From NCBI GenBank assembly GCA_004794785.1, contig SJOL01007305.1, forward strand, positions 133,606 to 197,605: a stretch of 64,000 nucleotides of DNA. The letters are read 5' to 3'. Below the pieces are notes generated by a model that saw only the letters and a list, made by a program, of their open reading frames with translations, ran no database searches and was not told the origin of the DNA. Both the position numbers and the translations under genes were made by a program. This DNA is from Opisthorchis felineus (taxonomy: Eukaryota; Platyhelminthes; Trematoda; Opisthorchiida; Opisthorchiidae). Positions within the stretch are counted from its first letter, which is position 1. Each line of letters begins with the position of its first letter. Positions 1-13,221 of the stretch are shown here, piece after piece.

Positions 1-430
1 GGCCCAGCATTCGAAATGCACACACTTGTTTCATGTGTTACACTGAATTCACTTCTCATGTATTTACTCAAGTTTGGTTTATGGCCTGTCTCTGTCATAT
101 CTCTGTCAATCGATGTAATCTGCATTTGTCGTAATAGCTCCCAGAATACGCTGTAGGAGACAAACCAGATAGCTTTTGTATAGCTACAACACAGCGCCAC
201 GAGGACCAAGTCTTTTTCCCTTGTATGGAGGTGTCTGTGTGAAATCTCACCTCATGCCGTGAGGAGCTTGGGCAAGTTACTGCGTTCCTATACCGTGGTC
301 CAGCAGACCTACCCAACGGACATGCACCGGAAGAAATTCACCTAAGACACCCTTTCATGCGGCTGATTGAGAGATGAAATTAGTCCACGCACAAAAATTT
401 CGGTCTTCATTACGCTGTACCTTAGTCATA

Positions 431-476
431 AGTTGTGTATGTATGTATGTATGTATATGTATGTGTATGTATTTGT
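431..476. repeat. Tetranucleotide (GTAT)n microsatellite
   Basis: About ten imperfect units of GTAT/TATG. Confidence 0.8.
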
Positions 477-1111
477 AAATATGCAGTACTAAAATTCCAA
501 AAGAAAGAGGTAAATTAAAGGGACTGGCCTCACGTGTACTATACCATGCACCACGAGCCTTCCACAGAATCATTCTTAATACTGATGATTGCAAAACATA
601 GAGCACTGTCAGGCCTTTTTACACAAACAAATATTTTTACTGTCCAGTGATTTGTGGACAGTGGAGGGGACTGAAATAGCCAAAGCAGTTTGGGGAATAT
701 CAATTCATAACCGTCAACATTGAAGGTTGTTGCTGATTTAAAATTGATTTGTTTAAAAGGTAATCCAATTCGCCAAATACAGATCACTGCTACCAGAGGC
801 TGCTTCAAGAGATGGGACAGAACAAGAATTCACCCCAAGTTCCGTATGCTAATATCACTTCTAGCAAAACAACCATTACTGCCTTAGGGAAACCACAAAT
901 TTGTTCCCTGAGGCAACTGCTAACATCAACTTCTCTTTCGCTCTCTCGTAGATGACTGCGCCTGTGTCCGTCATCAGCTGAAGTCCTTTTTATATTAGTG
1001 CTTTGTTTGAAATGAAGGGAATTTGAGGATAGATGGAAATTCAGAGAGCGCTTTATGAGAAAATGACAAACGAGCAAGTAACTGGAGCTGATGCTCATGG
1101 TTGACATACAG

Positions 1112-4100
1112 ACCCCCTGCAAACTCACCATATTTGCTTCGATGCATCAAACAACTAGTTCGATCAGGCGTTGTGGACTTTCATACGCAGAGGACCACAT
1201 ATATGCTTAATGACGAACGTAGTGGTGGACCTTTCACAACCCATCTGCGAGATGATCCACAGCTGAAGAAGAGCGGTCAACCTAGGAAGGTCTAAAGTTC
1301 TTTTCCTAATGAAATTTATTTTAATTTAGGTTATTACGATTGTCTGGGTGAATATTGGTGTGATGATCCCCACTCCCCACGCAAAAGAGCTAGCATTTCA
1401 TCGAGCTACGAAACTGATTGCAGCAAAAAGCCCGGTGCAACCCAGTGATAACGGTACTAGAAGAGATTTTACTAGTGAGCGGTCATATGTGAGGAGAGGA
1501 CTTATGCGCTGGCATGTGCCTATTGGGACACTAAATCGGGGTTACGTGGTAAGACTCTTGTTTGGAGTTTCCCTAGTTCACTTGTATACAGATAATTTCC
1601 AAACCGAAATGAGCTTTAAGACTTCTCATGCGTTCCGTAATATATATTTAGATTAGCTGAGTAAAAGTTTGCTAAAAACGGCCTTCTTCTCTGTAAACAA
1701 CTATGTTTTCCCTCCTTACTTGGAGCATACATCTTAGTATTTTGTGGTTGTTACATTTGGATAGCCGCGCAAAAACAAAAGTGTGAAACCGATCTCTGGG
1801 TAGCACGACGCTGAAAAAATTCCGCGAATCCCATGGCGCAGCTGTGCTAAAAAAGCCTCTCCCGTTTATTCGGTTGTGCACGTCCTACATTTTCCACAAA
1901 TTTTTAGGAAACGATGATCATCAATAGGGTTGGGACAGGGGGTCAGTAGAAATTTTAGGTAAGAAGTGGAAGCGATTGAGCGTCATCTAGAGTTTGAAAT
2001 GACGTGAAAGGATAAGCCAATTTGTTTCGGCTATAAGTGATCGCGTTTACGAGATGTGGACATATCTCCTAAAATGTAACTGATTGTCAATAAAGCAGAT
2101 AAAACTAACTTTTTGTTGAGGTTATTGGGGGAAGATTCAGAAAGGAGTTAAAACCTACCAGTGACGTACCAATTTTGTTTCACCGTGACTCAAACTCTTT
2201 TCAGCTGCTTCAACGGCGTACGTTACAGTTTAAAATGCAGGTCTAAAGTGCCCGTCCTGAGTATGTAGCCAAAGTGTTATCTAGCTTGCATCTGAACGGG
2301 GACTTTGAACTCTCGTTGGATGTTTAATTACATTTGCTTGCTGTGTTAAAGCATTTCACTACTAAACGAATAAAAACGGTAAGAAGAATTTGGCCTGCAA
2401 GCTAGCCACACTGTGATCACCTATCGTGCAACTGGCTGTTTATTCGCTGGTATTACACTGCCTTCAAGAATAACAGAAAGTATATCGACATATGCGGAAC
2501 AGGTAAGTAAAAAATAATTTGTTGTCAAGTCTTTAGAAACAAAGCGCGGGAAACTCTAGATATATGAAAAGAAGAGCAGCAACAAAACAATATGCCAGGG
2601 TTCTCGAACTTCCCTTGCGTATTTTTTGACAGTGATCTTCAAGAACAGCATCGTTTTTCGTTTTCTCCTCACATCGTTGTGAGGTTTTCATATTAAAGTT
2701 GAAACATTTGAAAAATTTTCGTACTGACTTTTCTCGTTTTTCAACTCCATCAATTTTAAATTATCATACAGAGACACAATCCATCAGGGCATTTTCATAT
2801 CCAAATGATTTTTTCATGGATTGGAAAATGAGGTTGCATACAACACCAAGAACTAGGCAAAATGTTTTCCTCCAAAGGAGAAACTCGCGGGCATATCACT
2901 CAGTTTGTAGAGTATTTTGCTTTTTAGGTATTTAGGATTGTCCCTTGGTCCAATTAGATAGATGTTGCCTTCGGCGACGTAAGTACTCTATAGAAGCCAC
3001 TAGAGCTTTAGTTTTAATACCACAGAGATGTAAAGCCGCTGACATTTAGAATTTTGCAATTGACCGTCCAGATTCCATAAGAAACTCCGTGGCAAGTTTC
3101 TGCCAGTTCTTCGAGGAGAAGACGGAAGATAGTCCAGGGATTGTGTTACCCATCGCATTTCAGAAAGTACCAACTTTAGCGATCCTGGGTGCAGCTGACA
3201 AAATCCGTCCGTACCGGCGTGGTGTCAGATTCACTGATGGTGACAAGTTGTACGCTATTAAGCTTGCTATGCTTTTGAATACCACTTGTACTCAGTCAGA
3301 CCAGTTGCTCGGTCCTGGTGAGCAGCAGACTTGTCCGTAAAAATTCGCCCTGATAGTGTTGTTACCGAAATCGGTTTCATCTTACCATGGTGGGAAAACT
3401 TGCGCTATAACTAATTTGAGTTACGGAACAACCACCGCTTTGGCATTCGTGTCATGGAATGTTAGCTAGTTGCTGTATGCAATTTTGGACCACACCCAGT
3501 TTTCAATAACAGGTGATGCGCATTTACTGGTTAAAGATCATGATCGTTCATCACATATGTTTGTGTTTTTGATAGTCCTGCGATTTGAATGCAACCTCAT
3601 ACCCTACTTAGGAGTGAGAAAAAAATAGTTGTACGCGCAACGCGACCTGGTTTTAATGTATCCTCCGCAAATTGTAAGCAATAAAACCGCTATACCACCA
3701 TTGCTTGTTTTTTAATATCCCAACCTCCTTTCAAAATACGATTGAAAACAAAACCTGGTTTGAAATTCACTTATGCAACTGCCAGGAGAAACGGATTCAG
3801 TGAACAATATGCTCTGTGTGGTCAGTCCGGTGGTCGGACGATCAGTCAGTTATTAAAATAAGGGCGGGAGCAAGACAAGCTTGTTCTCTGCGTTCCAGTC
3901 CATCTCTAGGCAAACTATTCACCACACAAGTTGGAGATTTTTCATGGTGTTGTCCACCGTATGTGTACCACCTACTGAGCAAGAACTGATCAAGCAGCCC
4001 TTCTGACCCTTCATCTGTGGCTGCACCATTTTTTGGGGGGCTGCTGGAATTGTCAATGTTTGAGGAGGGTGTAGGTGAAACAGTAGGCTTGCTGCTGTGT

Positions 4101-7100
4101 ACATATATATTAATAATATATATATATATAATATCATATTATAATTATATTACTATATATTATATTCTATAGTCTATATTCTATATATATATAATATATA
4201 TATCTCATTTTATATTATCATATATATTATATATATTATATAAATATAATATATCAATAATAAGTGGCCAACAACACAAGAGTATAGTTGATAGACGTCC
4301 GTCAGTTAGAAGAATTTGCTGACCAAGACTGAGAGCGCTACGTTTTTCCTGGCTGTCTCGGTTTGGCAACTACCAATAAAAGCATAATGTGAACAAGGGA
4401 CAAAACTGAAGCTGAACCGATTGGGATAAGTTGTCCGTCGCTGTTTGGTCTCTGCCTACGGGTCACTTCAACGTGATCGTTTACAAACAGCAATAGGATG
4501 TTTACAAGAGAATAAGGTAAGTACAACAGACTCAGGCTAAATGATGAGCAGCGGGAACTGTAAGCACATCGACACTTAAAAAGTCCAAAGGAGTGTAGGA
4601 GTATTAACACCATTTTCGTTGCCCCGGGGGTTCAGGAGGAATCTCGAAAAAATTTGCATGCACAGCAAGATGAAAACGAAGGGGCAGAACTTCGAGTACA
4701 ATGAGAAAAATGGAAGGATTAGTAAGCGTACTTCAGGATGTTAGATTTACGTAGATGCCCCAGGCATGGCATTTAAAAGCCGCCAGTTCTTCTGTGGTCT
4801 GAGGCGGCAATTTCATTGACAGAAACTAAAGTGGTGGTCAGGCGAACAAATAGGTAGATGTGCCAGTAAGCCTGAAAATTTTCTGTCATATTTTAAACCC
4901 CGTAAATGAATGTGCGATGTGATATCTCAAAATGGAGTACTCTTGTTACGCTCGGCCAATCTTACGAACGCTTAGACCTTGTCCAGCAGGATACAAGGTT
5001 TTTGGTTGACCGAAGCATAATATTCTCTGGCAAAATCACGGGTTTAGCACAAGAAAAGCTTATTCTCAACCCACCATACTTCATTCTTTGCGATATTAAA
5101 AGAACGAAGACATCTGGATGGTAATTTCATGAGAAGCCCGATCGAATCATGCTGTAGTGGAGTTAGTTACTTAGAAAGCAATGTCACTACATTACTCATT
5201 CGACAACTTTTTTGGTAATATAAAAGAATGGTTTGATTATTAGCGACATATCTTATGGCACTTAAAGCTCTGTGTTGAGTTTTTGTTATCTACCCAAACA
5301 AGGAGGCAAAACGAAGTATCTAATAAAGTGCGTTATAAATTTTACAACCCTTTGTTTTAAGGGAGTTTTGATACTCCAAAGAATCGGATTGGAATATTTA
5401 TTATTTCGTCGAGAAACTGAACTGGGAAGAGGAACCTTTTTTAGTCTTAATCAGGAAATACAATTATGCGTGGCACAGACGAAACGGTGAACAATAGGAT
5501 GGGAATGAAACCAACAAACCTGTGCTTAGCGGAAGGGAGCCACACGGCGTGGTAACTGGGCAAATCTCTCACCGAATCAATCTGCAGCAGCAGAGCTGTC
5601 GGTGAGTATGAGAAGAACTAGACTACAAAATTATCCTCTCAGACAGATCACCATAGAAATGTGGGTCAGTAGTCTTCAACTGTGGCAAGATGAACAAAAG
5701 TCAGTTAGCAGACATCTGAAAACACTCCATTAACTCATTACAGACTTCTACCTTTTTCAAAGTGTCTACCGTAATGAAACGTTTGTTCACACGTCGTTCT
5801 TCAGCTAGTGAACAAATTAGGATAATTGACCGATAAGCAACCAACCAATTTCAAATCTTGAGATTGTTTTGGGGTTGCAGACACCGATAGAGAAGGCAAT
5901 TTTTCCACTGATGTGTACTTGCCTTTACATTTGGGTAATCTATACCCGACTGATAATTTGGAATACACAGCGTCAGAGATGACATCGATACTCGTTCACC
6001 GCGAACGCCTACAAATCTCTGATTACGTTTGCCTGTTTTTTATGCACATCTCACGTCCATCTGGTCTTGCTCCGCAAATTATCTGAGTTATTCCACATAA
6101 GGCCTTGTGTCAAAATTGTTATATCCGGGACTTGATTGCAACAATAAATACTGTTTTCAAAGTGAATGGAAACCTGTTTTGGAAACGGTATGATACAAGC
6201 GCGACCATAAAATGAAAGTTCACGGTAGAGAACCGGCCAACTGAATTGTAGAAGTAAAGAGGAAAACTGATTTCATTCCTCTCCATCATATTTTATACAC
6301 TGCAAATCATTACAAAATCCTCCGTAACCTTCTCGTTGCCCACTGTCTTTCCTGTAGCGTTTTCCCGTTATGGCCACTAATCAAGTTCTGATTTACTAAT
6401 CTGAGGGCAAACCAGGTTTTTATTTATTATCCCAAGGTTCACCGAGGTGTGTGATTTGTATTTTTTTACCTATGCTACATCCTTGGCTGTAAATGTACGA
6501 ATTTGACCCGACAACACAGAGAACAGACAATACAAATAATTGACGTGACATTCAAGTCACTACCTTCGAAAAAAACTTCTATAGGCCACATTTTTTTAGG
6601 AAAAAATAATGTAGGTATCCCAGTCAAAGATTAAAACCGAATCATCGGTCAACTAAGGATTTACCCAACCCAAAGCAGACTGGCATGATGATAAGGCAGA
6701 GCCTACTCACTTAGAGATTCAATTGTCTAACATTTATCACATTCGCTTCCCGAGAAACTCATTAGAATTTTGATGGTCAGGGATCATTAGTTCAATTAGC
6801 TGCCGGACAGAAAAACATACTGATATAAAGGCAATTCTCTTAGTCCTTAGCTGTCCCCCTCATTGCTTCACAGCTGCCGCACATGACGTAAAATTAAGGC
6901 ACTTGCTTCCATGTTTCCACAACAGTTCGCAAAGATCACAAGACTGACAGAGCAAATGACAAAGCGTGATTAAGATTCCAAGGAAGACGTCGACCTGACC
7001 ATTCTCAATCTCTAAGGTTCAAGCAACGTTTGTTGCCACACCCCATTCGAATTATGAAGAACTGTTGTCAAAGCTGAATCTAAGCTGACCTTTATACCGG

Positions 7101-10100
7101 TAAATTCTTCCCAGCAATATCAACAAGAAAGGCCAAATTCAGTTGTTGCAGAAGTGTAACTTCCGGTACCTAAAGTGAACCTCTTCGACCCCACGTAGCT
7201 ACCAGATTAAGCGACACTTATTTCTCCAAAAAGAAGGCTGATTCGGTTAACTTTGCAAGCTAGGATTCTTTTCTTGGAATGTGGAAATCAGCTGAAGGGC
7301 CATAGAGTGTAGGGCTTGTGACATTACCAGAGGCAAATCGGTTACAAGCTCTAGATCACACCCAGGCATTTAGCACATCGATGAAACCATTCGATAGACT
7401 CCCTTTGCTTATAGTGACACCTGGACTTGTTTAGCAAAGTGGCCAAAACTGTCATTTTTAACAACATTTTCATCAATCCACCAGTCAATTTTCGCGGGAA
7501 TACGTCGATAATTTTAGTTGAGGTAGTTTTCTTTGTCTTGAGCCCGCACTTGTTTTCATTGAACATTCAGAGTCAACTTAGCTTTGCGTAGGTCGACATT
7601 CCTTTATCAGTAGTTTTTAGTATTTTAAATGCTTGCATTATATCCTCGTTCAGCCCCTTGTGGGTCGATCTCCAAAAGACAGCCTTCCTCGTTGATCGCT
7701 GCAGTATCCATATACTGGTTCAAGCGCCAAGACTCTAAGCAGTACTTGATGTAAGGCATGAAAACTTGATGCATTCACCAGGTAGCCGTACCTTCCAGCT
7801 TGTGCAGTACGGGAGCGGCTCTTTTGTATCTAAATGACACTGAGTAAGAGCTTTACAGTCAGCCGTCGAATCGGACATCCAGCGGTTCTGAAACAAAGCC
7901 GTAATGGTTTATTTTTACCTGGATATCGGTGGAGCTAAAGCATTGTTCCGCTAAAGCTAGCAGATGTTCAACGAGGGCCCGTGCGCCAAGACCAACCTGT
8001 GTTATTCTACTAACTGCTCCCATACATAAAATAAAAATCGTTCAGCTGTAACACCCTTCCGGTGCCTAGCAGCCTTGCCACCCGAAGGAAGCACGAGGGA
8101 TGGGCTACTGTCAGGTTGCTCAAGCCTAGACAGGGGAAGTCGAGATGCAGTGGTCGGGTTAGAACCAGTCAGTAAATTCGCACTCTAACCACTTGAGCCA
8201 TCTCGCCACCAGCTTTGGCATGGAACCCTACACTGTAAAACAACATCCATTCCAGACAGCCATTTTGATCACCTGAATCCTTTATGTCGACCAGGAGCAG
8301 TCTGTGGTTGACTGTAGGCTTTTGTTAAAACTAGGTAACATATTTTATCTCTCATTCACTGCTATTCTTGAGGTTATTTCCTTAGGAAGACTGCGGAGTG
8401 TAGGGAGACAAGTTTATGCCCACGCATTCATACTGCAGTGGTATGGTAAATTTCTGGATGGTGAAGAGAGAGCTTTCTTCAAAATAACAGTCTAATTCCA
8501 CGGAACTGCAAAATCGTCTGTTACCGTTTTTCCTCTCCGGTAGACAGCTAATTAGTTCTGATTCGTTGTTTCACATTGTTTCACTCAAGTGGGCAAAGTA
8601 CTTTTGATGGGTTTCGGGTGCTAGACTGCTAGACAGCTAGAATGCAACCTGGTCAATTCCCCCGTAAAGTATGTGTGCTGTAAAAATATCACTAATAAAT
8701 TTAGCGATTACTGCGCACTCCATTGTTCTTTTTAAAAGATGCTATCTGAGACGCGTGGAAAAAGACTTTGTTATGAATGAGATCAAGTAGCGAATCAGAT
8801 AGAGCCGACACACTAAGCCAATCGGTCTCCGAGGCCACCTATTTACAACATCATGGAAACGTTATTAGAGCCCAGACTGCAATATACAGTGATAAGTCGC
8901 ATCTATTCCTCCAGCTTATTCATACCACCTTCGGGAATTTCAATGTACTACTTTGGCACTGTTTTTCACTATTGAGTAATCCTCTTCCTTACTGCCATCA
9001 CATCTGCCTTCCCTGTGGATGAAGAGACGAAGTGAACACAGGTCTTTTATGTAAACCCTTGTACATGGGCATGTTTCAGTGACTGAAGTAGCCGATAAAT
9101 CACCTGTGCACCCAATCAGTTCGAATAGACTGTAGCCGACAAAGCAAGGATTAGCTTAATTAAAAGCAACCAGTTCGCCATTATTTCAAATATCCTTGCC
9201 GTTACTATTGAAGAAGCTCTAGCCCAGGGCTTACATTCAGGAGACGGAGGTCTCGTCGTTACAGTTAACGGCTGCTCGACCAGTGATATTTTTGTGGAGC
9301 ACCATGGTACCGATAAATCTCATTCCTTTCCTCGACTAAATGCTACCCACGTGTCCAACAATGGTCATGTGCACCAGCTTTGTAGTATCTTATTTTGTCG
9401 CTTAGAGCTTTCACGGCTTCTAGGTCTTGTTAAGTGTGACCACGATTATCTTAGCTGGCCTGTGAGCAGCCCTGGGGACAAAATGAACCTGGTGAGATAC
9501 TCTCTAAATGGAATTTCGGGGGCTACTAATATTTCACCTTTCTTGGTATCGCGGCTTGTGCCAGTCAGTGTAGAAAAGTGGTCCGCAAATTTTACCAGCA
9601 AAGGCGGTGGTACATGCCCACTACTACCGCAGCATGTTTCACTATTTGCCCAGTCTGAAAGCCATTTTGATAGTCACATATCCACGTATACCAAGTGCAC
9701 GAAGCCAACTGATGACGTACTAGCGCCTGTCACCTTGTAGTAAAGACCTCAAGACCTCTTAATAAACTCAAATGTGGTCCTTACCCATGGCAGTGCCACT
9801 GCTTTGCTCTGCTTTAGTTAGCCTCCGTGAAGTTTGTTACTTCACAGTCATGAATTGCAGGTTCCTTCCCACCAGCTTCTACTCTACCTGTCAAACGTGA
9901 ACAGGATTGGTGTAAATTACAGGGGCCATCTCCTTCACGACATACTCACTTGTGTGTTTCACTTTCTCTTCATATCAAAGACTTCTCCCTATTTCAGCTG
10001 TTTAAAACGCAAGGATTCAGTGAGTATGACACCCAATAAACAGAAAATGACGCAAACCCTCTATCATGCTTGTTGAATCAACAGGAGAAACAACGTCATA

Positions 10101-11928
10101 GCACTATCAAACGGGCTCCCTAAAATTTGCTTTGATAGACATGTGGGGCTAATTCTACCGTCTGAAAATTCCAAACTTAGTTGTTCAGTTTCTCTTCATG
10201 CAGGTATTAATAGTATCACTTTTATGTCGTCCGAGTAGACGTGCTCGGCTGAAGTAAATTAAGCCCTTCCTTCTTCCTCTTGCACGTTTCCTAGATGCTC
10301 TTGAAGAATCAGATGCATCGAACGTTTCCTCTAGATGAATACGCTGCCGAGTTTTGATTAGAAAAATACTCTTTAACACCAGAACTATGTCGGCAAGCTT
10401 CAGAATGCTGATAGACACAGCTCCACTAGTACCGCTTCAATAAGATCACTTGTCTTACAGTTCCAAATGACTTATGGATCCTGGTCAGATATTCAGGTAG
10501 GTTGTCAAGTCTTCAGCTCTGCTTCATTTCGCAATGAAGCTTTCTGGTACCAACAACAACTGAATTGCAGCTGACAAGCTTTACAATCTCAATAAATAAC
10601 TAAATAAATATATACCGAAACTGCTGGGTTTTGCTTACCATTTGGAGATAGCCATACCATTTGTGCTTTGTTCCAAGTGTGTCTTGATAGCAAGGATCAA
10701 CTCCAGTAATAATGGAATGATGGTTATACAAAGCAGCCAAAAACGTCCATCATTCTTCACTCTGACGACAGTCACAATGGCCACACATGCAAAACATATG
10801 AATCCCATCCGTACAATGATCGCTCTGACAGCCATCAGCAAGTTGAGCAACGCGATCCAACCCTGTATACACATGTTGATGCAAAAACGAACGATGCATG
10901 GGTAGTCCGTCCAAGAATCCGCGTTGTGATTGCTGGGGATGTTGCTCGAATTACCGACTGATTTGGACCGCTTTGGTGACTTTTCAACTACGGACACCTC
11001 TGCTGTGTTAGAATTTCTAGGATTGGTGCGACGAACATGCAAGTACGCGGTCGGATGCAAGAAGTTAGCTGCGAAAGTGTGGCGACGAAAATTGGTTTGT
11101 GGTGAAGGACAAACAGATTTGTCTATTGGTGAGGGCTCACTTCTAATAGAGGGTCTGATGTTTTCCGAATCTTCATTTTGATGATCAACTTCTGCTTCCT
11201 CAGGATCTGGTTTATCAGAGCCTGACACGGAGGCTCCTGAAGTATTCTTACTGTCGTTGTTTGTGCAATCATCACAAGCCTGAGAAGATAACTTGCGCAA
11301 GCCTGCAACAATGACAAAAAGAGAAATTTCCAAAAGGCTACTCGTGGATAAACATTATTGATCATCAAAATAATATTCGTAAATGGGACCACATTGCAAC
11401 TACAGCTACACTAAAGTTGTGGTTTTCCACAAGGTTCGATCGAGAATTTTTTTTTTGTAGTTCACGACTGTCTCCGTAGTACGTGCTCAGTGAATGTTAG
11501 GGCTTTCAAGAATTCAAAAACGCACCAGGCTTGTGCGAAAGTAATTTGAAATCGGATGGTGATCTGAGAATAAAGGATTGTGCGCAGTCGTTAGCATTGT
11601 TCGCTATAGCGAACATTTGTGCTTGGGCAACAGGTATCATCCAAAGACATCTGGATGCTGACCTCCGTGGGTGGGGCTTGGTTCCACTACCCATCAACTG
11701 TATTCAGTTTGGGCAAAGTATTACCCCCTTCATTTCTCTGCCATCAAGAATTCCCCTTGTAAAGAGGCCAAGTAATTGTGACCTTTGCGTGAAACAGTCG
11801 TGTTGTTTGTTTAAATTTTCTAATTAATGCACCGAGTTTTCACATGGTCTCCTTTATCCCTACACAAACAGAGAGTTCTTTTTTTTCATCGAAAGACAGA
11901 ATGCCCACTGTACGTATGCACTGACAAG
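1112..11928 (+). CDS. Multi-exon gene model, unrecognised helix-rich protein (partial)
   Basis: Proposed exons are 1112-1289, 1330-1548, about 2402-2502, 3050-3317, 4431-4516, 8295-8334, 8386-8445, 9861-10019, 11529-11633 and 11900-11928. Each is open and most sit between a T-rich AG acceptor and a GT donor; donors at 1549 (GTAAGA), 2503 and 4517 (GTAAGT) and 10020 (GTGAGT) are strong. Introns of 40 nt (1290-1329) and 51 nt (8335-8385) are of the size seen in flatworm genes. Phases agree at 1289/1330, 2502/3050, 3317/4431, 4516/8295, 8334/8386, 8445/9861, 10019/11529 and 11633/11900. The 1548/2402 junction needs a further exon. The translation is rich in Leu, Ala and basic residues, as in helical-repeat proteins, but I recognise no family. 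Neither the first exon nor the 3' end is certain. Weak points are the donor at 1290 (GTCTAA) and the acceptor at 11528. Confidence 0.45.
4095..4260. repeat. AT-only tract with TA repeats
   Basis: Some 160 bases made almost only of A and T, dominated by TATA and ATAT units and imperfect palindromes. No gene. Confidence 0.85.
4906..5486 (+). CDS. Two candidate exons, unrecognised
   Basis: An open frame begins at ATG 4906, directly after an in-frame TAA, and runs to a donor at 5121 (GTAATT). It is followed by 5268-5486, entered from an AG at 5267 and left at GTGAAC (5487). The first block ends with two bases of a codon and the second starts with one, so they join in frame. Both have coding-like codon use. 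They do not fit the phase of the surrounding model (4516 to 8295 already join at phase 0), so they may be a separate small gene, an alternative exon pair, or chance. The acceptor at 5267 has a poor pyrimidine tract. Confidence 0.25.
5490..8025. other. Long intergenic or intronic stretch, no gene seen
   Basis: Only short frames with no matching splice signals. Under the plus-strand model this is intron between 4516 and 8295. Confidence 0.5.
8026..8210 (-). mobile_element. tRNA-derived SINE
   Basis: The minus strand starts GGTGGCGAGATGGCTCAAGT, with a box A match TGGCTCAAGTGG (8200-8189) and a box B match GGTTCTAACCC (8166-8156) at tRNA-like spacing. A non-tRNA body and an A/T-rich 3' end near 8040-8026 follow. 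The box B has one or two changes from the consensus, so it is a SINE head and not a working tRNA gene. Confidence 0.65.
9131..9740 (+). CDS. Long open frame, unrecognised
   Basis: A frame stays open for about 203 codons, from an in-frame TAG just before 9131 to a TAG at 9738-9740, the longest on the plus strand outside the retroelement. Codon use looks real. The N-terminal third is hydrophobic and acidic, and the rest is Ser/Thr/His-rich and probably disordered. A good internal donor (GTGAGA) follows 9490, so the exon may end there. It lies in the intron between exons 8386-8445 and 9861-10019 of the larger plus-strand model and does not match their phase. It may therefore be an alternative exon, a nested or intronless gene, or a remnant. 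No domain recognised. Confidence 0.35.
10639..11302 (-). CDS. TMEM26-like membrane protein, internal exon
   Basis: This internal exon is 664 nt. The acceptor is a T-rich tract ending TTGTTGCAG just before 11302, and the donor is GTAAGC at 10638. About 130 residues of Ser/Asn/Glu/Pro-rich, probably disordered sequence come first, then two or three hydrophobic segments joined by a short basic and polar loop. The hydrophobic part resembles the N-terminal helices of TMEM26 family proteins. Shared features are a V-x-R-V-K linker, an R-F-W-L-L segment, a Leu/Glu-rich helix ending in Lys, and an exon end in a K-W context like the family's K-W-F. The long N-terminal extension is unlike human TMEM26. 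It starts after one base of a codon and ends after two. I could not find the downstream exon. It lies antisense inside an intron of a plus-strand gene model. Function in the family is poorly known, so only membrane location is implied. Confidence 0.55.
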
Positions 11929-13221
11929 GTGATAGAACAAAGTTTCAAAGTGTATAAATTAATGTACGTACTAGAAACAGCAAAGCTTTTGGAAAATTTG
12001 ATGGCGAATTTAGTTTGAGGATGAAGTAAACTAACAAACATACCATTTGATAAAATTCTGATTAGTGGATGCCCAGCTATAAAGGACAATGCATTCGGTT
12101 GGCTTAAAAAAGGAAACCGAGGCGGAGCTCGCTAACTCCGTAGATTGACATTAAAAACATTCGAGCGTGCTCAAAGATTATCAACGTATTTGACGAATTA
12201 CTTATGGAGTGTCAAACATCACTGTTTCCGTACTTACTAGGAATTGTCTTGATGGTCTGCAAGAAATTGTGCGGCACACGGTTCAGAATCCGCAAACAGT
12301 TGTTCGTGGGTTTCGAGCAAGCATCCCATACTTTTTAGCAAGAAGGACGCTGAGACTTCGCGCAGGATTTTCTGAAAGCCCTAGCTAACCGACTAGCAAG
12401 TAGGTTATTGTGATACAAATACACTGACTTATTGTTTCTGTGATGAAAAGAATAAACAGGAATTCTAACCGCAATAAGTCCATGCTTGAGAATCCTGTCG
12501 GAGGAAGATTGGTATCAGCTTATTTGCGAAGACTCAATTGGTTGACGGGTGTTTGTGTATGTATTTGAACCCGGGAACTGAGATGATTTATATACGGTTT
12601 GTAGGAAGCAAACTCCCGATAAGAAAAAAAACTAACGACCAGTGCGGAAATAGGCATAACATATGTTGCGTACGTTTTCGTTCCCTTCTCAGAGATTTCA
12701 AGTGTTAGTTTATTGAATTTGGTGGAACGGCTACATTGGGTTCGGATAACTGAACATCTGTTTAGAGGAAATAAGATCATACTAGATAGAGCTCGTAAAA
12801 TCTATCACGGAGAGATGAAAAACGTTGTGTCTTCCGGTTTCATGGTACTCCGTAACTTGATTTATCACGATACAAACAGCTGGAAGTAATCCGGTGTCTT
12901 GCATGCGATAGAAAGCGTATTTTTCTTCAAAACCATGAGTTTTCAATATTTTGCTGCCACCGGAAGTGGCTTATCTTCCACACTTGGATTACAACAATGC
13001 CAGTCAATGCCTGAATTATTTGGGGTTACTTAGGTGCGGGAACTGGTTACGTTTTGCGTAGGTTAAAAATGTGGGTTCACACGTCAGACTGTTTCATGTG
13101 CAAGTAGCCCATCGTAAAGGTTTCTTTAATACGTAGCTTTTCTGTGTTTTCGACTGTGCAGTAAATGGCAAATTAAAATTATCAAACATTTGAAATTTAG
13201 CACTTAAATCTTATGTTTCAG

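Noticed and set aside
4338..4613. Hydrophobic 91-codon minus-strand frame as a membrane protein exon
   Set aside because: It lies opposite exon 4431-4516, which has a GTAAGT donor and matching phase. The hydrophobicity follows from that exon's complement.
10185..10418. Minus-strand frame as a downstream exon of the TMEM26-like gene
   Set aside because: It is only about 220 bp from the previous exon while most of the family's middle part is missing, and acceptors are weak.
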